A stretch of DNA of 64,000 bases, from positions 1 through 64,000 of the forward strand of contig NZ_PQGA01000020.1 in NCBI RefSeq assembly GCF_002917095.1. The letters are read 5' to 3'. This document shows, one piece after another, positions 44,732 through 54,100 of the stretch; positions within the stretch are counted from its first letter, which is position 1, and each line of letters begins with the position of its first letter. The position numbers and the translations under genes are program-made. The DNA comes from Paraburkholderia eburnea (GTDB lineage: Bacteria; Pseudomonadota; Gammaproteobacteria; Burkholderiales; Burkholderiaceae). The notes below the pieces were generated by a model. It was not told where the DNA came from and searched no databases. It worked only from the letters and a program-made list of their open reading frames with translations.

Positions 44732-46025
44732 TGCCCAATTGGGGTACCGATTTCTAAAGGAAGCGCTACCTCTAATCTCGAGCTACTTTTCCGGCGAAGC
44801 TGTTGAGCTTGGTGGGGTGGTAACGCCCGTCGGGGAAGATTCGGATGATGAAAGCACAAAATTTGCTGAACACATCAGGTTCAGGCACGCAATTGCGTGC
44901 TGTACCCAACTTATTCCGATCGTTCAACGAATCGAAAGTGGGCTGTCAAGCTTGACGGAGACCATTCGCACGGAGACCAAGGGTGTGATACGAGGGCGGT
45001 TGGATATACCGAGGTACGTCTCGAGGCGGGCTTCTTCATTCTCTTGGCCCAAAACGTATCCGATATTGGTTACGACTGAAGTGCCTAGCACGCCCGAGAA
45101 TGCTTTGGTAGTTCGTATCTTTCGTACATTGACGCAGAGACTGTCGAATTCCAATTTCCCACCTAGTTCTGCTGAGTCATTGTTGGGCAGGCGGTACAAG
45201 AGCTGGATCCTTGGGCGAATGAAGCGGGATCCGTGGACAGCGGTAGGCGGGGGCTCATCCCTTCCTAGGCTTTACCTTGAAGCGTCACGCAGAATTGCCC
45301 GGAGGCAAACAGGAAATGAACGGGCGTATTCAGATCTCGTTGACTTTGTAAGAGATTGGAGACTGGTTGGAGAGGATTTGACCGGTGCAACGTCTTCTGA
45401 ACGTTTCGTCGAGTCAATGCTTTCATTTCCTGCTGACGAAATATTTTTGGACCGTATTTATGAGATTTGGTGCATTCGCTCGATAGGTCAGGCTTTTCTG
45501 CAGGTTGGAGCACGATTGAAAGACGGGCCTGCTCCATTGATCGAAAGCCGGCGGCGGCCGATATACGCCTTTGAGCTCGATGCGCACACGTTTGAGGTTT
45601 GGTTCCAAAGATCATTACCCGCCGAAGATGCGGAATGGATGTATGAATCCACTGGGGCAGCACTTAGGGGTATACCCGATATTTGCGTGATCGCGGATAA
45701 TTCTTGTCGTATTCTAATTGACGCAAAAAATAGGCTGGTAACTGGATCTACACGATCCGAAGAGACCTATAAGATGCTTGGATATTTTGAGAATTTCCAT
45801 TCAGCGCTTAGGTCGCCTGCCAATTGGGGGGTTTTGGCGTTTGTTTCGAAAAATGGGTTTTCGCGGAGCCTCAGGGCGCGCAATGGTCGCCGTCTTGAGT
45901 TGATTAGTTCCCATCCGACGAATGCAGGAGATTGTTTATTTGCTAGTGATATTAGGGAAATTCTACGGAAATGGATGGCTGGCTTGGGGGTTTCATTTGG
46001 TGATCCGGAATCCAATTTGATTTGA
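44694..46025 (+). CDS. McrC-like PD-(D/E)XK restriction endonuclease subunit
   Basis: A 443-residue protein whose C-terminal third has a PD-(D/E)XK-type core: GIPDICVIADNSCRILIDAKNR, with D and the D-A-K triad as likely metal and catalytic residues. The N-terminal region resembles the DUF2357-type part of LlaJI.R2/McrC-like partners. It should cut DNA together with the AAA+ protein. Start is uncertain: no ATG exists near the 5' end, so TTG at 44694 (overlap 38 bp), 44715 or 44739 must serve. It is last in the operon and converges on the EVE-like gene, 14 bp away. Confidence 0.82.
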   Translation: MPPRECILFQKNDAQLGYRFLKEALPLISSYFSGEAVELGGVVTPVGEDSDDESTKFAEHIRFRHAIACCTQLIPIVQRIESGLSSLTETIRTETKGVIRGRLDIPRYVSRRASSFSWPKTYPILVTTEVPSTPENALVVRIFRTLTQRLSNSNFPPSSAESLLGRRYKSWILGRMKRDPWTAVGGGSSLPRLYLEASRRIARRQTGNERAYSDLVDFVRDWRLVGEDLTGATSSERFVESMLSFPADEIFLDRIYEIWCIRSIGQAFLQVGARLKDGPAPLIESRRRPIYAFELDAHTFEVWFQRSLPAEDAEWMYESTGAALRGIPDICVIADNSCRILIDAKNRLVTGSTRSEETYKMLGYFENFHSALRSPANWGVLAFVSKNGFSRSLRARNGRRLELISSHPTNAGDCLFASDIREILRKWMAGLGVSFGDPESNLI

Positions 46026-46039
46026 CAAAGTTCGGATTA

Positions 46040-46492
46040 TCATTTTTTCGACCGAATCATCCATTGAAGTAGGGTTTCGGCATCTTTTTTGGGGAGTTTT
46101 CGCATTGAACGAATTAAGCCAACTTTGACGGCCCATCCGTTGATGCGATGATCTTCATGCTTGAATCGGTCGAGCTGATCCCAGAGATCTTTAGTTTTTA
46201 CTGGAATTTCCTGCTGCTGATCCAAGATGCACTGTGGCTCGACGTCAACAATCAACGGTAATTTATACTTTGTTGCATAGACGTGGTCCATCGACTTGTA
46301 TGGTGAGCTTGAGACGGTTAGAGCGCCGCACCAGGTCATTCTCTCGGCTAGATAGCAGATCAATACGTCATCTGTTTTGACTTTCTTGATGCTAGCCTCG
46401 AGCGTCAATCTAAATCCAATAGATTTTTTTGGGAGAGCTATGAAATCCTGCCAAGTTGACGGCGTGAATACCACTGTGTAGTAATCAGGCAT
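46040..46492 (-). CDS. EVE/PUA-like domain protein
   Basis: A 150-residue single-domain protein. The arrangement TPSTWQDFIALPKKSIGF ... VKTDDVLICYLAERMTWCGALTVSSSPY is like the EVE/YTH/PUA fold (GD-x-hydrophobic-Y..., G-x-x-x-V). EVE domains recognise modified bases and are frequent fusion partners of McrB-like nucleases. Here the gene is separate and convergent to the McrC-like gene. A role in sensing modified phage DNA is inference; the family assignment is moderate. Confidence 0.6.
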   Translation of the reverse strand: MPDYYTVVFTPSTWQDFIALPKKSIGFRLTLEASIKKVKTDDVLICYLAERMTWCGALTVSSSPYKSMDHVYATKYKLPLIVDVEPQCILDQQQEIPVKTKDLWDQLDRFKHEDHRINGWAVKVGLIRSMRKLPKKDAETLLQWMIRSKK

Positions 46493-46773
46493 ATTTTGCT
46501 TTCAGTGAGTAACAACTGTTTTAGTGCGAGCGGGTTTCGAATTTTACTACGACATCTCGAACGTTTTCATGCCGAGTCTTCCATGATTGGATAGCATCAA
46601 CAGGATGATCTCCGCGAGCCGACGGAGCACCAGACCATTTTACTTCCCGCCGTTCCTTGGGCCCGACGCAACATGGGAGCTGCCAGCGGTGTTCCGCTCG
46701 ATAGTTCACAATGCGCAGGATCAGTGTCTATCCCATCTCGGCTGAAAAGAGCCGCCCCCAAGTTGCACAGCCA
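46493..46773. other. Stretch without a clear gene between the EVE-like gene and the lysis region
   Basis: No convincing gene or RNA. A 62-codon minus-strand frame (46521-46709) has no domain or ribosome site. This is the seam between the AT-rich restriction segment and the GC-rich phage late region. Confidence 0.4.
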
Positions 46774-47238
46774 TCATAGGCGTGCTGTGACAGCGGCAGA
46801 TGCTTCCGAATCCGGACCTACTGGCAGCGTCGCCAGAGCTGCCGACAGGGCCGTCTGGAAAACAATCAACCCCGCCTGTACTGTGAGTCGAGTCTGACTA
46901 TCGAGCGGAAGATCGTTGACGATCGTCAGCGCCGTCGGAATCGATGTATCGATGAGCGCCTGCACCGATGCGGTATCGACATTGGTGGTCGCCTGGCAGA
47001 CGGCTGTACTATCGGTCGCGAGCGTGGCCAGTGCCGATGCTTGAGGGGCAAGCAACGTGTTGCCGTTGGAGGCCAGCGCCGCCAGACTATTCAGCTCCGG
47101 CTGAACCACGGCACAGGCCTGCTCGACGCGAGTCTGAAAGGTGGTCGCCACTGTCGTCGTCGTCTGCTGTTGCGCCGTCGTGCAGGCAGCGAATGCAATG
47201 GGCGTAGCAAGACCCGCCGCGAGAAGCAGCTTCTTCAT
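46774..47238 (-). CDS. Prophage lipoprotein, possible spanin
   Basis: A 154-residue protein with a lipoprotein signal: MKKLLLAAGLATP core and lipobox FAAC followed by a Thr/Gln-rich linker. The C-terminal third has a hydrophobic run (LTVQAGLIVFQTALSAALATL). It is last in the lysis cassette, where Rz/Rz1 spanins lie in other phages. A lipidated N-terminus plus C-terminal membrane segment is the layout of unimolecular spanins, but the hydrophobic run is only moderate. Start ATG at 47238 after GAAGGTG; a GTG 9 bp upstream is the alternative. Confidence 0.65.
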   Translation of the reverse strand: MKKLLLAAGLATPIAFAACTTAQQQTTTTVATTFQTRVEQACAVVQPELNSLAALASNGNTLLAPQASALATLATDSTAVCQATTNVDTASVQALIDTSIPTALTIVNDLPLDSQTRLTVQAGLIVFQTALSAALATLPVGPDSEASAAVTARL

Positions 47239-47295
47239 GATAGACACCTTCGTGGAGATTGCCGCGAACGCGGCGGGAGGAAAACAGTGGGGGAA

Positions 47296-47568
47296 TTACG
47301 CCTGCTGGGTAGCCGGGGCAGGGGGCACAGTTGGAGCTGGGGTAACGGGCTCAGCCGCAGGTGCGGGCGCATCGGTCTTCGCGGCCTGATGGCTCGCCCA
47401 GCAGTTTCCGATCGCATGTACGCCGGTCACGATCAGCGCCGCAACCAGATACGGCAGGCTCTCCGGAATGGGCAACGGGCATCCGGCCAGCAACCACTGC
47501 AGCATGGGCGCGAGCGTGGCGGCGGTGATGGTCGTTCCGCCGGTGACGAGGGACGAGACTTGATTCAT
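47296..47568 (-). CDS. Small prophage membrane protein, possible second holin or antiholin
   Basis: A 90-residue protein with two hydrophobic stretches (ITAATLAPMLQWLLAG and LPYLVAALIVTGVHAIG) and a Pro/Ala-rich polar tail. It lies between the endolysin and the lipoprotein gene. Short membrane proteins here are often holins or antiholins; no family assigned. Ribosome site AAGGAG upstream on the minus strand supports the start at 47568. Confidence 0.65.
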   Translation of the reverse strand: MNQVSSLVTGGTTITAATLAPMLQWLLAGCPLPIPESLPYLVAALIVTGVHAIGNCWASHQAAKTDAPAPAAEPVTPAPTVPPAPATQQA

Positions 47569-47606
47569 GGTCGACTCCTTGGTCGTAGTGGTGAAAATCG
47601 AACGGA

Positions 47607-48110
47607 TTACGCGAGGTTGGTTGCCCCGCGCAGAATTGCGCCACCCGCATTGACGTAGGCGGTCTGCAATGCGGCGATCGTATTGACGTGCTGCCCGTAG
47701 TCGTTGCCGGGCAGGCTGGCCCAGATGCCAGAGCAGAGTTGGACCGCCTTCGTGAAATTGCCAACGTCGATGAAAGGCAGCGCGCCTTTCTCGCGAATCT
47801 GCTGCAGCGCGATCCGGTCTTGCGAGAACGGCGAAAAATCCGGCAACTTCAACTGCTGCCGATACGCGAGCCAGTAGCGATAGAGCAGCTGGTACCGGCC
47901 GGCGGCGGTCGAATTGAACGCGGAGTTGAGGATGTCGGGGTGCGTCGCGTAGCTGGAAAACGTCAGCGGCTTGCCCGGCGTCGCGCTGACGAGCACGCGA
48001 TAGCCGTCGTCGGATTCGGGGATGCGCGAGGTTCCTTCGCTCCATGCAATCATGTCGAGAAACGCGGTCCGGTTGGGGCCACCGGCCTGCTGTGCGGTGA
48101 TGACGGGCAT
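47607..48110 (-). CDS. Phage endolysin, lambda R-type (glycoside hydrolase 104) lytic transglycosylase
   Basis: A 167-residue peptidoglycan-degrading enzyme with AFLDMIAWSEGT (catalytic E25), STAAGRYQLLYRYWLAYR, SQDRIALQQIREKGALP and CSGIWASLPG. The order and words follow lambda R protein closely. No signal peptide, so it needs the holin encoded just upstream (2 bp away). Start at 48110 (MPVITAQQ). Confidence 0.93.
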   Translation of the reverse strand: MPVITAQQAGGPNRTAFLDMIAWSEGTSRIPESDDGYRVLVSATPGKPLTFSSYATHPDILNSAFNSTAAGRYQLLYRYWLAYRQQLKLPDFSPFSQDRIALQQIREKGALPFIDVGNFTKAVQLCSGIWASLPGNDYGQHVNTIAALQTAYVNAGGAILRGATNLA

Positions 48111-48112
48111 GG

Positions 48113-48319
48113 TCAATCCTCCGTGCTTGTGCGGCGGCGAAAAACCTTGTCGCGCGCCAGGATGAAAATCTGCAGAACCGTGTAGACGAGCGTGGCCGAC
48201 AGCACAACGTTCGAGAGCGTCAGGTACGCCGCGACCTGGCCCAGCAGCGTGCCGATCAGGCCGCCAACCCACGCGATCGACACCTTGATCGATTCCATGA
48301 CGTGATCATTGCTGTTCAT
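48113..48319 (-). CDS. Phage holin
   Basis: A 68-residue protein with two hydrophobic segments (VSIAWVGGLIGTLLGQVAAYLT and VVLSATLVYTVLQIFIL) and a basic tail (RDKVFRRR), a class II holin-like form. It should form the membrane lesion for endolysin release. GGAG lies seven bases before the ATG at 48319; an ATG two codons earlier (48325) is too close to the ribosome site. Confidence 0.8.
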   Translation of the reverse strand: MNSNDHVMESIKVSIAWVGGLIGTLLGQVAAYLTLSNVVLSATLVYTVLQIFILARDKVFRRRTSTED

Positions 48320-48337
48320 GGGCATGCTCCAGAAATG

Positions 48338-48358
48338 AAAAACCGCCCCGGAGGGCGG
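48338..48358 (-). terminator. Terminator between tail-fibre genes and lysis cassette
   Basis: CCGCCC (48343-48348) and GGGCGG (48353-48358), loop CGGA; on the minus strand the stem is followed by TTTTTC. It ends or attenuates transcription from the tail genes before the holin. Confidence 0.75.
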
Positions 48359-48387
48359 CGATGGATGTCTGCGAGGCGAGGTTCAAC

Positions 48388-49770
48388 CTAAGCGCCGCAG
48401 TAGTAGGAAAAGACAGCTAACGCGAGATCGGGGGCCACCTGCGGCTGGAATGCATAGAACCCGCACGAATCGGGCGTGAGAAATGAGTTGATCGCCTCGC
48501 TGAAAAGCGTTTGCCACGATGAACCGTCGCCTGACACTTCGTAATACCAGTTCGTCGCGTCGCTACGGAGTCGCATCCATTCCGGAACGGCACCGAGGTT
48601 CGTCGAGAAAGCGTTTCCGCCCCACGACGAGAAATTGCTGAAGTTGCCGACCCAGTAGCCGAGCTGGTTCTGATACGCAAGCTCAAAGAGTTTCAGCTTT
48701 CCGCTCGCGCTGTCATACAGGCACGGCCCAACGCACCCGTAGTTGGCATTCAATGGCGCTGCGCGCAAGCGCATCGTCACCTGAAAGGTCCCAGATGGTA
48801 TCGGCTGCGTGAGGACGAATGCCTGCGCGCTGCTTGAATGCGGAGTGACAATGTCAATGCCCCACGGATACTGCGTGGCGATGGCGCCCGTCGCCCCCTG
48901 ATTACGCAGGGTGAAGGCGGACAATTGCGGCACGGTGTCCGTCGCGCCGTGTGATGAATTCGGTGTGATCGTCGCGCCTGATCCTGTCGCTGTCACGCTC
49001 GCGTTCGTGAAATTCAGCGCCCCCGGCGCCACGGCCTTGATGATGCCGCCCTGTTCAACCGCGCTGAGCGTACCGACAAGAGACAACCCTGCTCCGAGCT
49101 TGCCTCCTTCGATCACCTGCAGGTTCGCGCCGCCCGAGAGCGACTTGAAGACGAGTGATTGCGCGGTCGAGCTCGCTGCGTCGAGAATCGGGGCGCCACT
49201 GCCTTCATTCGATGCCCCGGTGATCGAGCCACCGGGACAGGTCAGCACCAGACTTCCTGCGCCGTTGTCCGCGATTGAGAAATTTCCCGCTGCGGCCAGC
49301 GTTTTCACGACGAGACTCGCGGCCGTCGATGACGATGTATCGATCAGGCCGGCGCCAGCCCCTTCATTCACGGCACCGCGCAGCGATCCGCTGATGGCGT
49401 TCGGCTGGTAACTGCGCATGTCGGTGTAGCTCGACGCCGTCAATGTGCCGGTAACAACCTGAAACAGCGGAAACGAGGTAGCCGGAAACCCCGAAGTGTT
49501 GCTGCTGACGGCGCCCGTCACTGGGTCCGCAAAGATGTAATTCGTCGCACTCGCGGCGAGCGTCAGGATTCCATCGGGTACCGATTGCATGACGCCCGCC
49601 GGACTCGTATAGGTGCCGCCGTAGTAGCCCCAGATGAGGCCGCCCGTCGTTGCCGCACGCCGGCCCCATAGCATCATCGGGCTGGCGGCATCGAACAGCG
49701 CATTAAGCGTTGCCTCCTTCGTCGAGGAAGTCGCGGATAGCGTATCGAGCAGGGTCGAGCTGTTCGACAT
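48388..49770 (-). CDS. Tail fibre protein A (paralogue of its neighbour)
   Basis: A 460-residue Gly/Ser/Thr/Ala-rich protein. The N-terminus MSNSSTLLDTLSAT...NALFDAASPMMLWGRR is nearly the same as that of the next gene upstream. The middle has imperfect repeats (xNEGSGAPILDAASSTAQSLVFKSL) typical of phage fibre shafts, and the C-terminal 190 residues form the probable receptor-binding head. Host-recognition role inferred from position after the tail tip gene and composition. Confidence 0.82.
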   Translation of the reverse strand: MSNSSTLLDTLSATSSTKEATLNALFDAASPMMLWGRRAATTGGLIWGYYGGTYTSPAGVMQSVPDGILTLAASATNYIFADPVTGAVSSNTSGFPATSFPLFQVVTGTLTASSYTDMRSYQPNAISGSLRGAVNEGAGAGLIDTSSSTAASLVVKTLAAAGNFSIADNGAGSLVLTCPGGSITGASNEGSGAPILDAASSTAQSLVFKSLSGGANLQVIEGGKLGAGLSLVGTLSAVEQGGIIKAVAPGALNFTNASVTATGSGATITPNSSHGATDTVPQLSAFTLRNQGATGAIATQYPWGIDIVTPHSSSAQAFVLTQPIPSGTFQVTMRLRAAPLNANYGCVGPCLYDSASGKLKLFELAYQNQLGYWVGNFSNFSSWGGNAFSTNLGAVPEWMRLRSDATNWYYEVSGDGSSWQTLFSEAINSFLTPDSCGFYAFQPQVAPDLALAVFSYYCGA

Positions 49771-49773
49771 GAC

Positions 49774-51162
49774 TTACGCTCCGGCGTACCAGGAAAACAG
49801 CGAGAGGCCGACGGCCTGACCGTTCGGATCGGCGAAAAATCCCACCTGATCCGGCGTGAGAAACGTCGTGCGCGAAAACGAATACATGTTGACCCACGTG
49901 ACGCCATCCGGCGACACGTCGTAGTACCGGTTCGTCCCGTCGTCACGGATCCGGTGCCAGTCGGGCCAGAAGGTCATCGCGTACTGCGAGCCCTGAAACC
50001 CGTTCCACGAGGTCGGGCTGTTGAAGTTGCCAATGCCGTACTGGAATCCGCTCTGATACAGCAGGCCCGCGGCCTGCAGCAGACCGCTTGAGCTGTTACG
50101 CCAGACCAGGCCACACTTGATGTAGCTGGAGCTGGCCGGAAACGCGCGCATGCGGGCGACGATCTGGTAGGGCGTCGCGGGCGCGGCAATCACAAGGCAC
50201 GCGCAGTTCTCACCGCCCGCTTTCGGCGTGGACAGGCTGATGCCCCAAGGCTCCTGCAGCGCGGTGGCGCTGCCCTGATTGACCCAGGTGAAATTCGACA
50301 GGTTCGGCAGTTGATCGGGCGTGCCGAACCCCGAGAACAGCGCGATCTGCGCCTGCGATCCGCCCGGATTCGTGACCTGCGCCCCCTGGAAGTTGAGCTG
50401 CGTCGCCGCGCTGACGACGGTCGTGCCGTTCTGCTGGATCGCTGGCGCAGCGGCAGCGGCCGTATTCGCATCGATTGCGATGCCCGCGGATCCATTGTCG
50501 GTGATCGTGATGCCGCTGCCGGCGACCAGTGTCTTGAACGCGAGGTTGCTCGACGTCGTGGAGGCAGTGTCGAGCACGCCGACTCCACTGCCTTCGTTGC
50601 TGCCGCCCGTGACGGTGCCGCTCGTACCGCTCGTGCTGATCGTGAGCCCGTTCGATCCACCGTCCGTGACGGTGACACCGGCGCCGCCGATCAACGACTT
50701 GAAAGCGAGCGTCTGCGCCGTAGAATTCGCTGCATCCAGCACGGGCGTGCCGCTGCCTTCGCTCGTTGCGCTGCGGACGGTGCCCGCGATCGCGCTGGGC
50801 TGGTAGCTTCGGCAGTCCGTGTAGCTGGAGATGCCGGTCGAACTGGTCACGATCTGGTAGAGCGGAATTGACCCGGCGGGGAAGCCCGTGGTGTTCACCG
50901 ACACGGAACCGGTCGTGGCGCTCGCATACACGTAGTTGGTCGCGCTCGCGGTGAGCGTGACGGTGCCGTTCGCGATCGCATTGGCGGTCGTGCCGACCAT
51001 ATACGTGCCGCCATAGTAGCCCCAGGTCAGGCTGCTCGTCGTGCTCGCGCGCCGGCCCCAGATCATTGCGGGACTGGCCGCATCGAACAGGGCATTGGCG
51101 ATCACTTCCTTGGCTACCTGATTCGTTGCGATGGTGTCGAGCAGCGTCGTGCTGTTGGACAT
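49774..51162 (-). CDS. Tail fibre protein B (paralogue of its neighbour)
   Basis: A 462-residue fibre with the same plan as protein A: N-terminal attachment segment MSNSTTLLDTIATN...NALFDAASPAMIWGRR, repeats of the xxEGSGxxVLDxAxxTxxxLAFKxL kind, and a C-terminal domain that is alignable but clearly diverged (shared WGIxxxTP, FLTPD and final YxGA). Start chosen at 51162; codons upstream belong to the overlapping tail tip gene. Only 3 bp separate it from protein A. Confidence 0.82.
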   Translation of the reverse strand: MSNSTTLLDTIATNQVAKEVIANALFDAASPAMIWGRRASTTSSLTWGYYGGTYMVGTTANAIANGTVTLTASATNYVYASATTGSVSVNTTGFPAGSIPLYQIVTSSTGISSYTDCRSYQPSAIAGTVRSATSEGSGTPVLDAANSTAQTLAFKSLIGGAGVTVTDGGSNGLTISTSGTSGTVTGGSNEGSGVGVLDTASTTSSNLAFKTLVAGSGITITDNGSAGIAIDANTAAAAAPAIQQNGTTVVSAATQLNFQGAQVTNPGGSQAQIALFSGFGTPDQLPNLSNFTWVNQGSATALQEPWGISLSTPKAGGENCACLVIAAPATPYQIVARMRAFPASSSYIKCGLVWRNSSSGLLQAAGLLYQSGFQYGIGNFNSPTSWNGFQGSQYAMTFWPDWHRIRDDGTNRYYDVSPDGVTWVNMYSFSRTTFLTPDQVGFFADPNGQAVGLSLFSWYAGA

Positions 51163-51166
51163 CGTG

Positions 51167-54100
51167 TTACCTCGTGATGGTCGTCGTGGCAGATGCGCCC
51201 AGCACGCCCTGATCGCTGTTCTGCTGCACGCGGAAGGTGATCGTCGCGCCTGTTGAGAAGCCGTCCGCCGTGATATTGGCTGCGGTATACGTGTAGGCGC
51301 CGCCGGCACCATTGCCGGCAACCGTGACGGTCCGAACTGTGGTCGAGCCGTTCAGGATCGTGAGCGTGTAGTTCTCGGCTGACTCGTCGAGCGGGACATC
51401 GGCGCCATCGAGCCACTGGGTGCGGACGCGGGCACGCCGGATCCACGACAGCGAGATGTCGGAGGTGCTCGACGCGCTGCCGTGCGCGGCCATGAAATAC
51501 ACTGGCGAGAGCGGCATGACCCGGCCGTTCTTGGGTGTGAGGCTCACCTGCGCGCCGGGCGAACCCGAGAACAGATTGAGCAGGAATGTCTCGAAATACA
51601 GGGTTGAGCCGAAATCGGTCGTCTGGATCGGCATCGACACGATCGCAGCAGGATCGAGCAGCACGAACCGCTCGCCGGCGGCGTGGGTCGTCATGGCGGC
51701 TTCCGTGCCACCGCGCCCTCGCAGCAGACCGGACAACGTCCAGGTGTTGGCTGCCGTCTGCGTCGCGTTGCGGAAAAACAGGATTTCGCCGCCCAGCCAC
51801 GCCGCATTGGCGCCGGCGAGGAAATCCGCATAGCTGCACGAGGCAAGTGCTCCTTCATAGAGGACGATGCTGACTGTATTGGTCTCGTCGGGGAGATTGC
51901 CACCGCCGAACGATGAAAGGGCGCCCGCCGCGTAGCCCATGACGGACGCATGGGTGATCTGCGCGAACTGTGTGAACGTCACGTCATCGCGCGACAGGTC
52001 GATCGCCGCACCGGGCCACGACGAAGCCATCCCGCACGCGGCAATGTAGACGCCCGGTGTGCTGTCCGCATCGCGCAGCGGCGGAATGTCGAGCACAGAG
52101 AGGATGGTCGGGCCGCTGTAATCGATCTGCTGGCTGGCAAATCCGAGCGCAGTGCCGCCCTGCGTCGTGTAGGAGCTGCCTGGATAGATATCGGGTTCCT
52201 CGAGCGCGGCGGCCCAGAGGAGCGACCCCTGGCCGTCGTACTGGCAACGCGTGATGCGCACCGTCCAGCTCTCGCCATTCGAGCCCTGCAATGTCATTAC
52301 GTCGCCTGGCTCGTACTGCAGATAAGCGAGGCCTGTCGTGAACTGGAAGGTTTTGCGTCCGACCCATGCGGCCCATAGCATCGCCTGGGTGCGTGCCTGC
52401 GCGTCGGAACCTGCGAGCACGATCGGCACCTGCATGACGGTGTCGCGATTCGAGTTCGTGTATGCGCGCATCGCGCGCTGTGTGTTCGGGTTGTAGTCGT
52501 CTCCGAGTTCCGGGTAAGTCAGCTGCATCGAGCGCGGAAGATCAACCTCCTGCGCGATCGTCTCGGTGACCGGTGTCGTGTTCGCTGTGTCCGCCAGATT
52601 TGGCGATGCACCGAGATCGGCGTACAGGAAGGTCCCGGCCGGTTGCGCACCGCGCTTCACGAACCGGATCACACCGCCCGAATCGCACGCATCAAAGAAG
52701 TACGTGGACATCAACGGGCCGAGGTTGCTGCGCGTGGTCGAATGGTTCGTCACGCAGTAGCCGTTCATCATGTCGGTAAGCTGCGAGACATCGACCTGCG
52801 ACGCTGCCAGGCCGGCTCGATTGCACAGGTCAGAGACGGCATTGCCGACCGTCGTGAAGGTCTGGCCCTGCGAGATCCACATGTAGCCGAGTGAGATACT
52901 GCTGAGGTTCGCACCCGAGGCGAACACGAAGAAATTCTCGTTGATGGCCACCATCGTCGATACGCCGAACGGGGCATAACCGAGTACCGTATAGGTGTTC
53001 TGCGATGGCCGGAACAGCGACACGGCGAGGTTGTCGCCGACCGTGTAGATGTAGTCGTCCGTCAGCACATATCCGGTGTTCGCATTGAAATTGATGCCGT
53101 TATACGTGGCGGTGACGGCCAGCGTGTTGCGGTCAAACTGGAACAGATGGCCAGTCAAATCATCGAATGCATAGACATGCGTGGCCGAGCCGCCGAGGAT
53201 GTGCCATTCGCCCAGCTGGGTACTCTGCGCGACGATCAGCCCCTGCTGCGAGAGATCGCACCGGTAAATTGGGCGGCCGCTCGTCGTATAGGACGAGCTC
53301 AGGAAGATGTCGCTGCCATTGCGCCAGAAGCAGGCCTCATCGCCGTCGAAGCCGAGGTCCATGCTGCCCGTCAGGCTCATGTCGTCGTAGGAGCCGTCTG
53401 GATGCAGCCACCCGGGCCAGGTATAGATGCCCGGTACGTCGCTGTAGCCGAGCGGCATGTTGATGCCACCCCGGTTGCCGCTCCAGTTGAGCAGTTGGGT
53501 CTGGACGGCACCATAGGCGCTCAGGTTTGCGACCGTCACGCCGTTGTAGCCGAAGTAGTACCCGTAACCCATAGCGATGCCCCCCGACGCCGACAGGCAC
53601 GGCGCCATGAAGAACGTTCCGAGCGAGGTCGAGTACGCATACGTTGACGCCGAGCTCGAAGTGGCGAGCGCAGCCGGCGCCGTGACGACCTCGAACGAGA
53701 GCGACGGCAGGTAGTTGCCCCACTGCGATAGATCCAGCTCGTTGAATACGACGTAGGCCAGTCCCCGGTACGCGGGCGTGTTGTTCACGCCAAGCGCGGC
53801 CTGCATCACCGGATCGGGCAACTGATTTTCATCGCCGGGGTAGACGGTGAAATTCGTCACCATCTGGTTCGAGCCACTGATCGCCTGGAAATTCGACGGA
53901 TTGGACACGTCGTAGATCAGCTTGCCGTTGGCCCAGATGCGCCGCACGGCCGTAATTGGACCCGCGCACAGACCGACAGCGAACGACATGGACACCTTCT
54001 GCTGCTGCGGTCCCTTGCCACCAGCCCCTTTACCGCCGCTGCTGGCGACGTAAGGCTGGCCGGCCCAGATGATGTTCCCGGCAATCCGGTAGATGCCGTA

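Noticed and set aside
39369..46025. BREX, DISARM or classical type I/III system
   Set aside because: No PglZ, BrxC, helicase-nuclease, HsdR/HsdS or Mod/Res-type genes; the AAA+ and nuclease pair fits McrB/McrC-type restriction instead.
46521..46709. Minus-strand 62-codon frame between EVE-like gene and lysis genes
   Set aside because: No ribosome site, domain or conserved feature that I can recognise.
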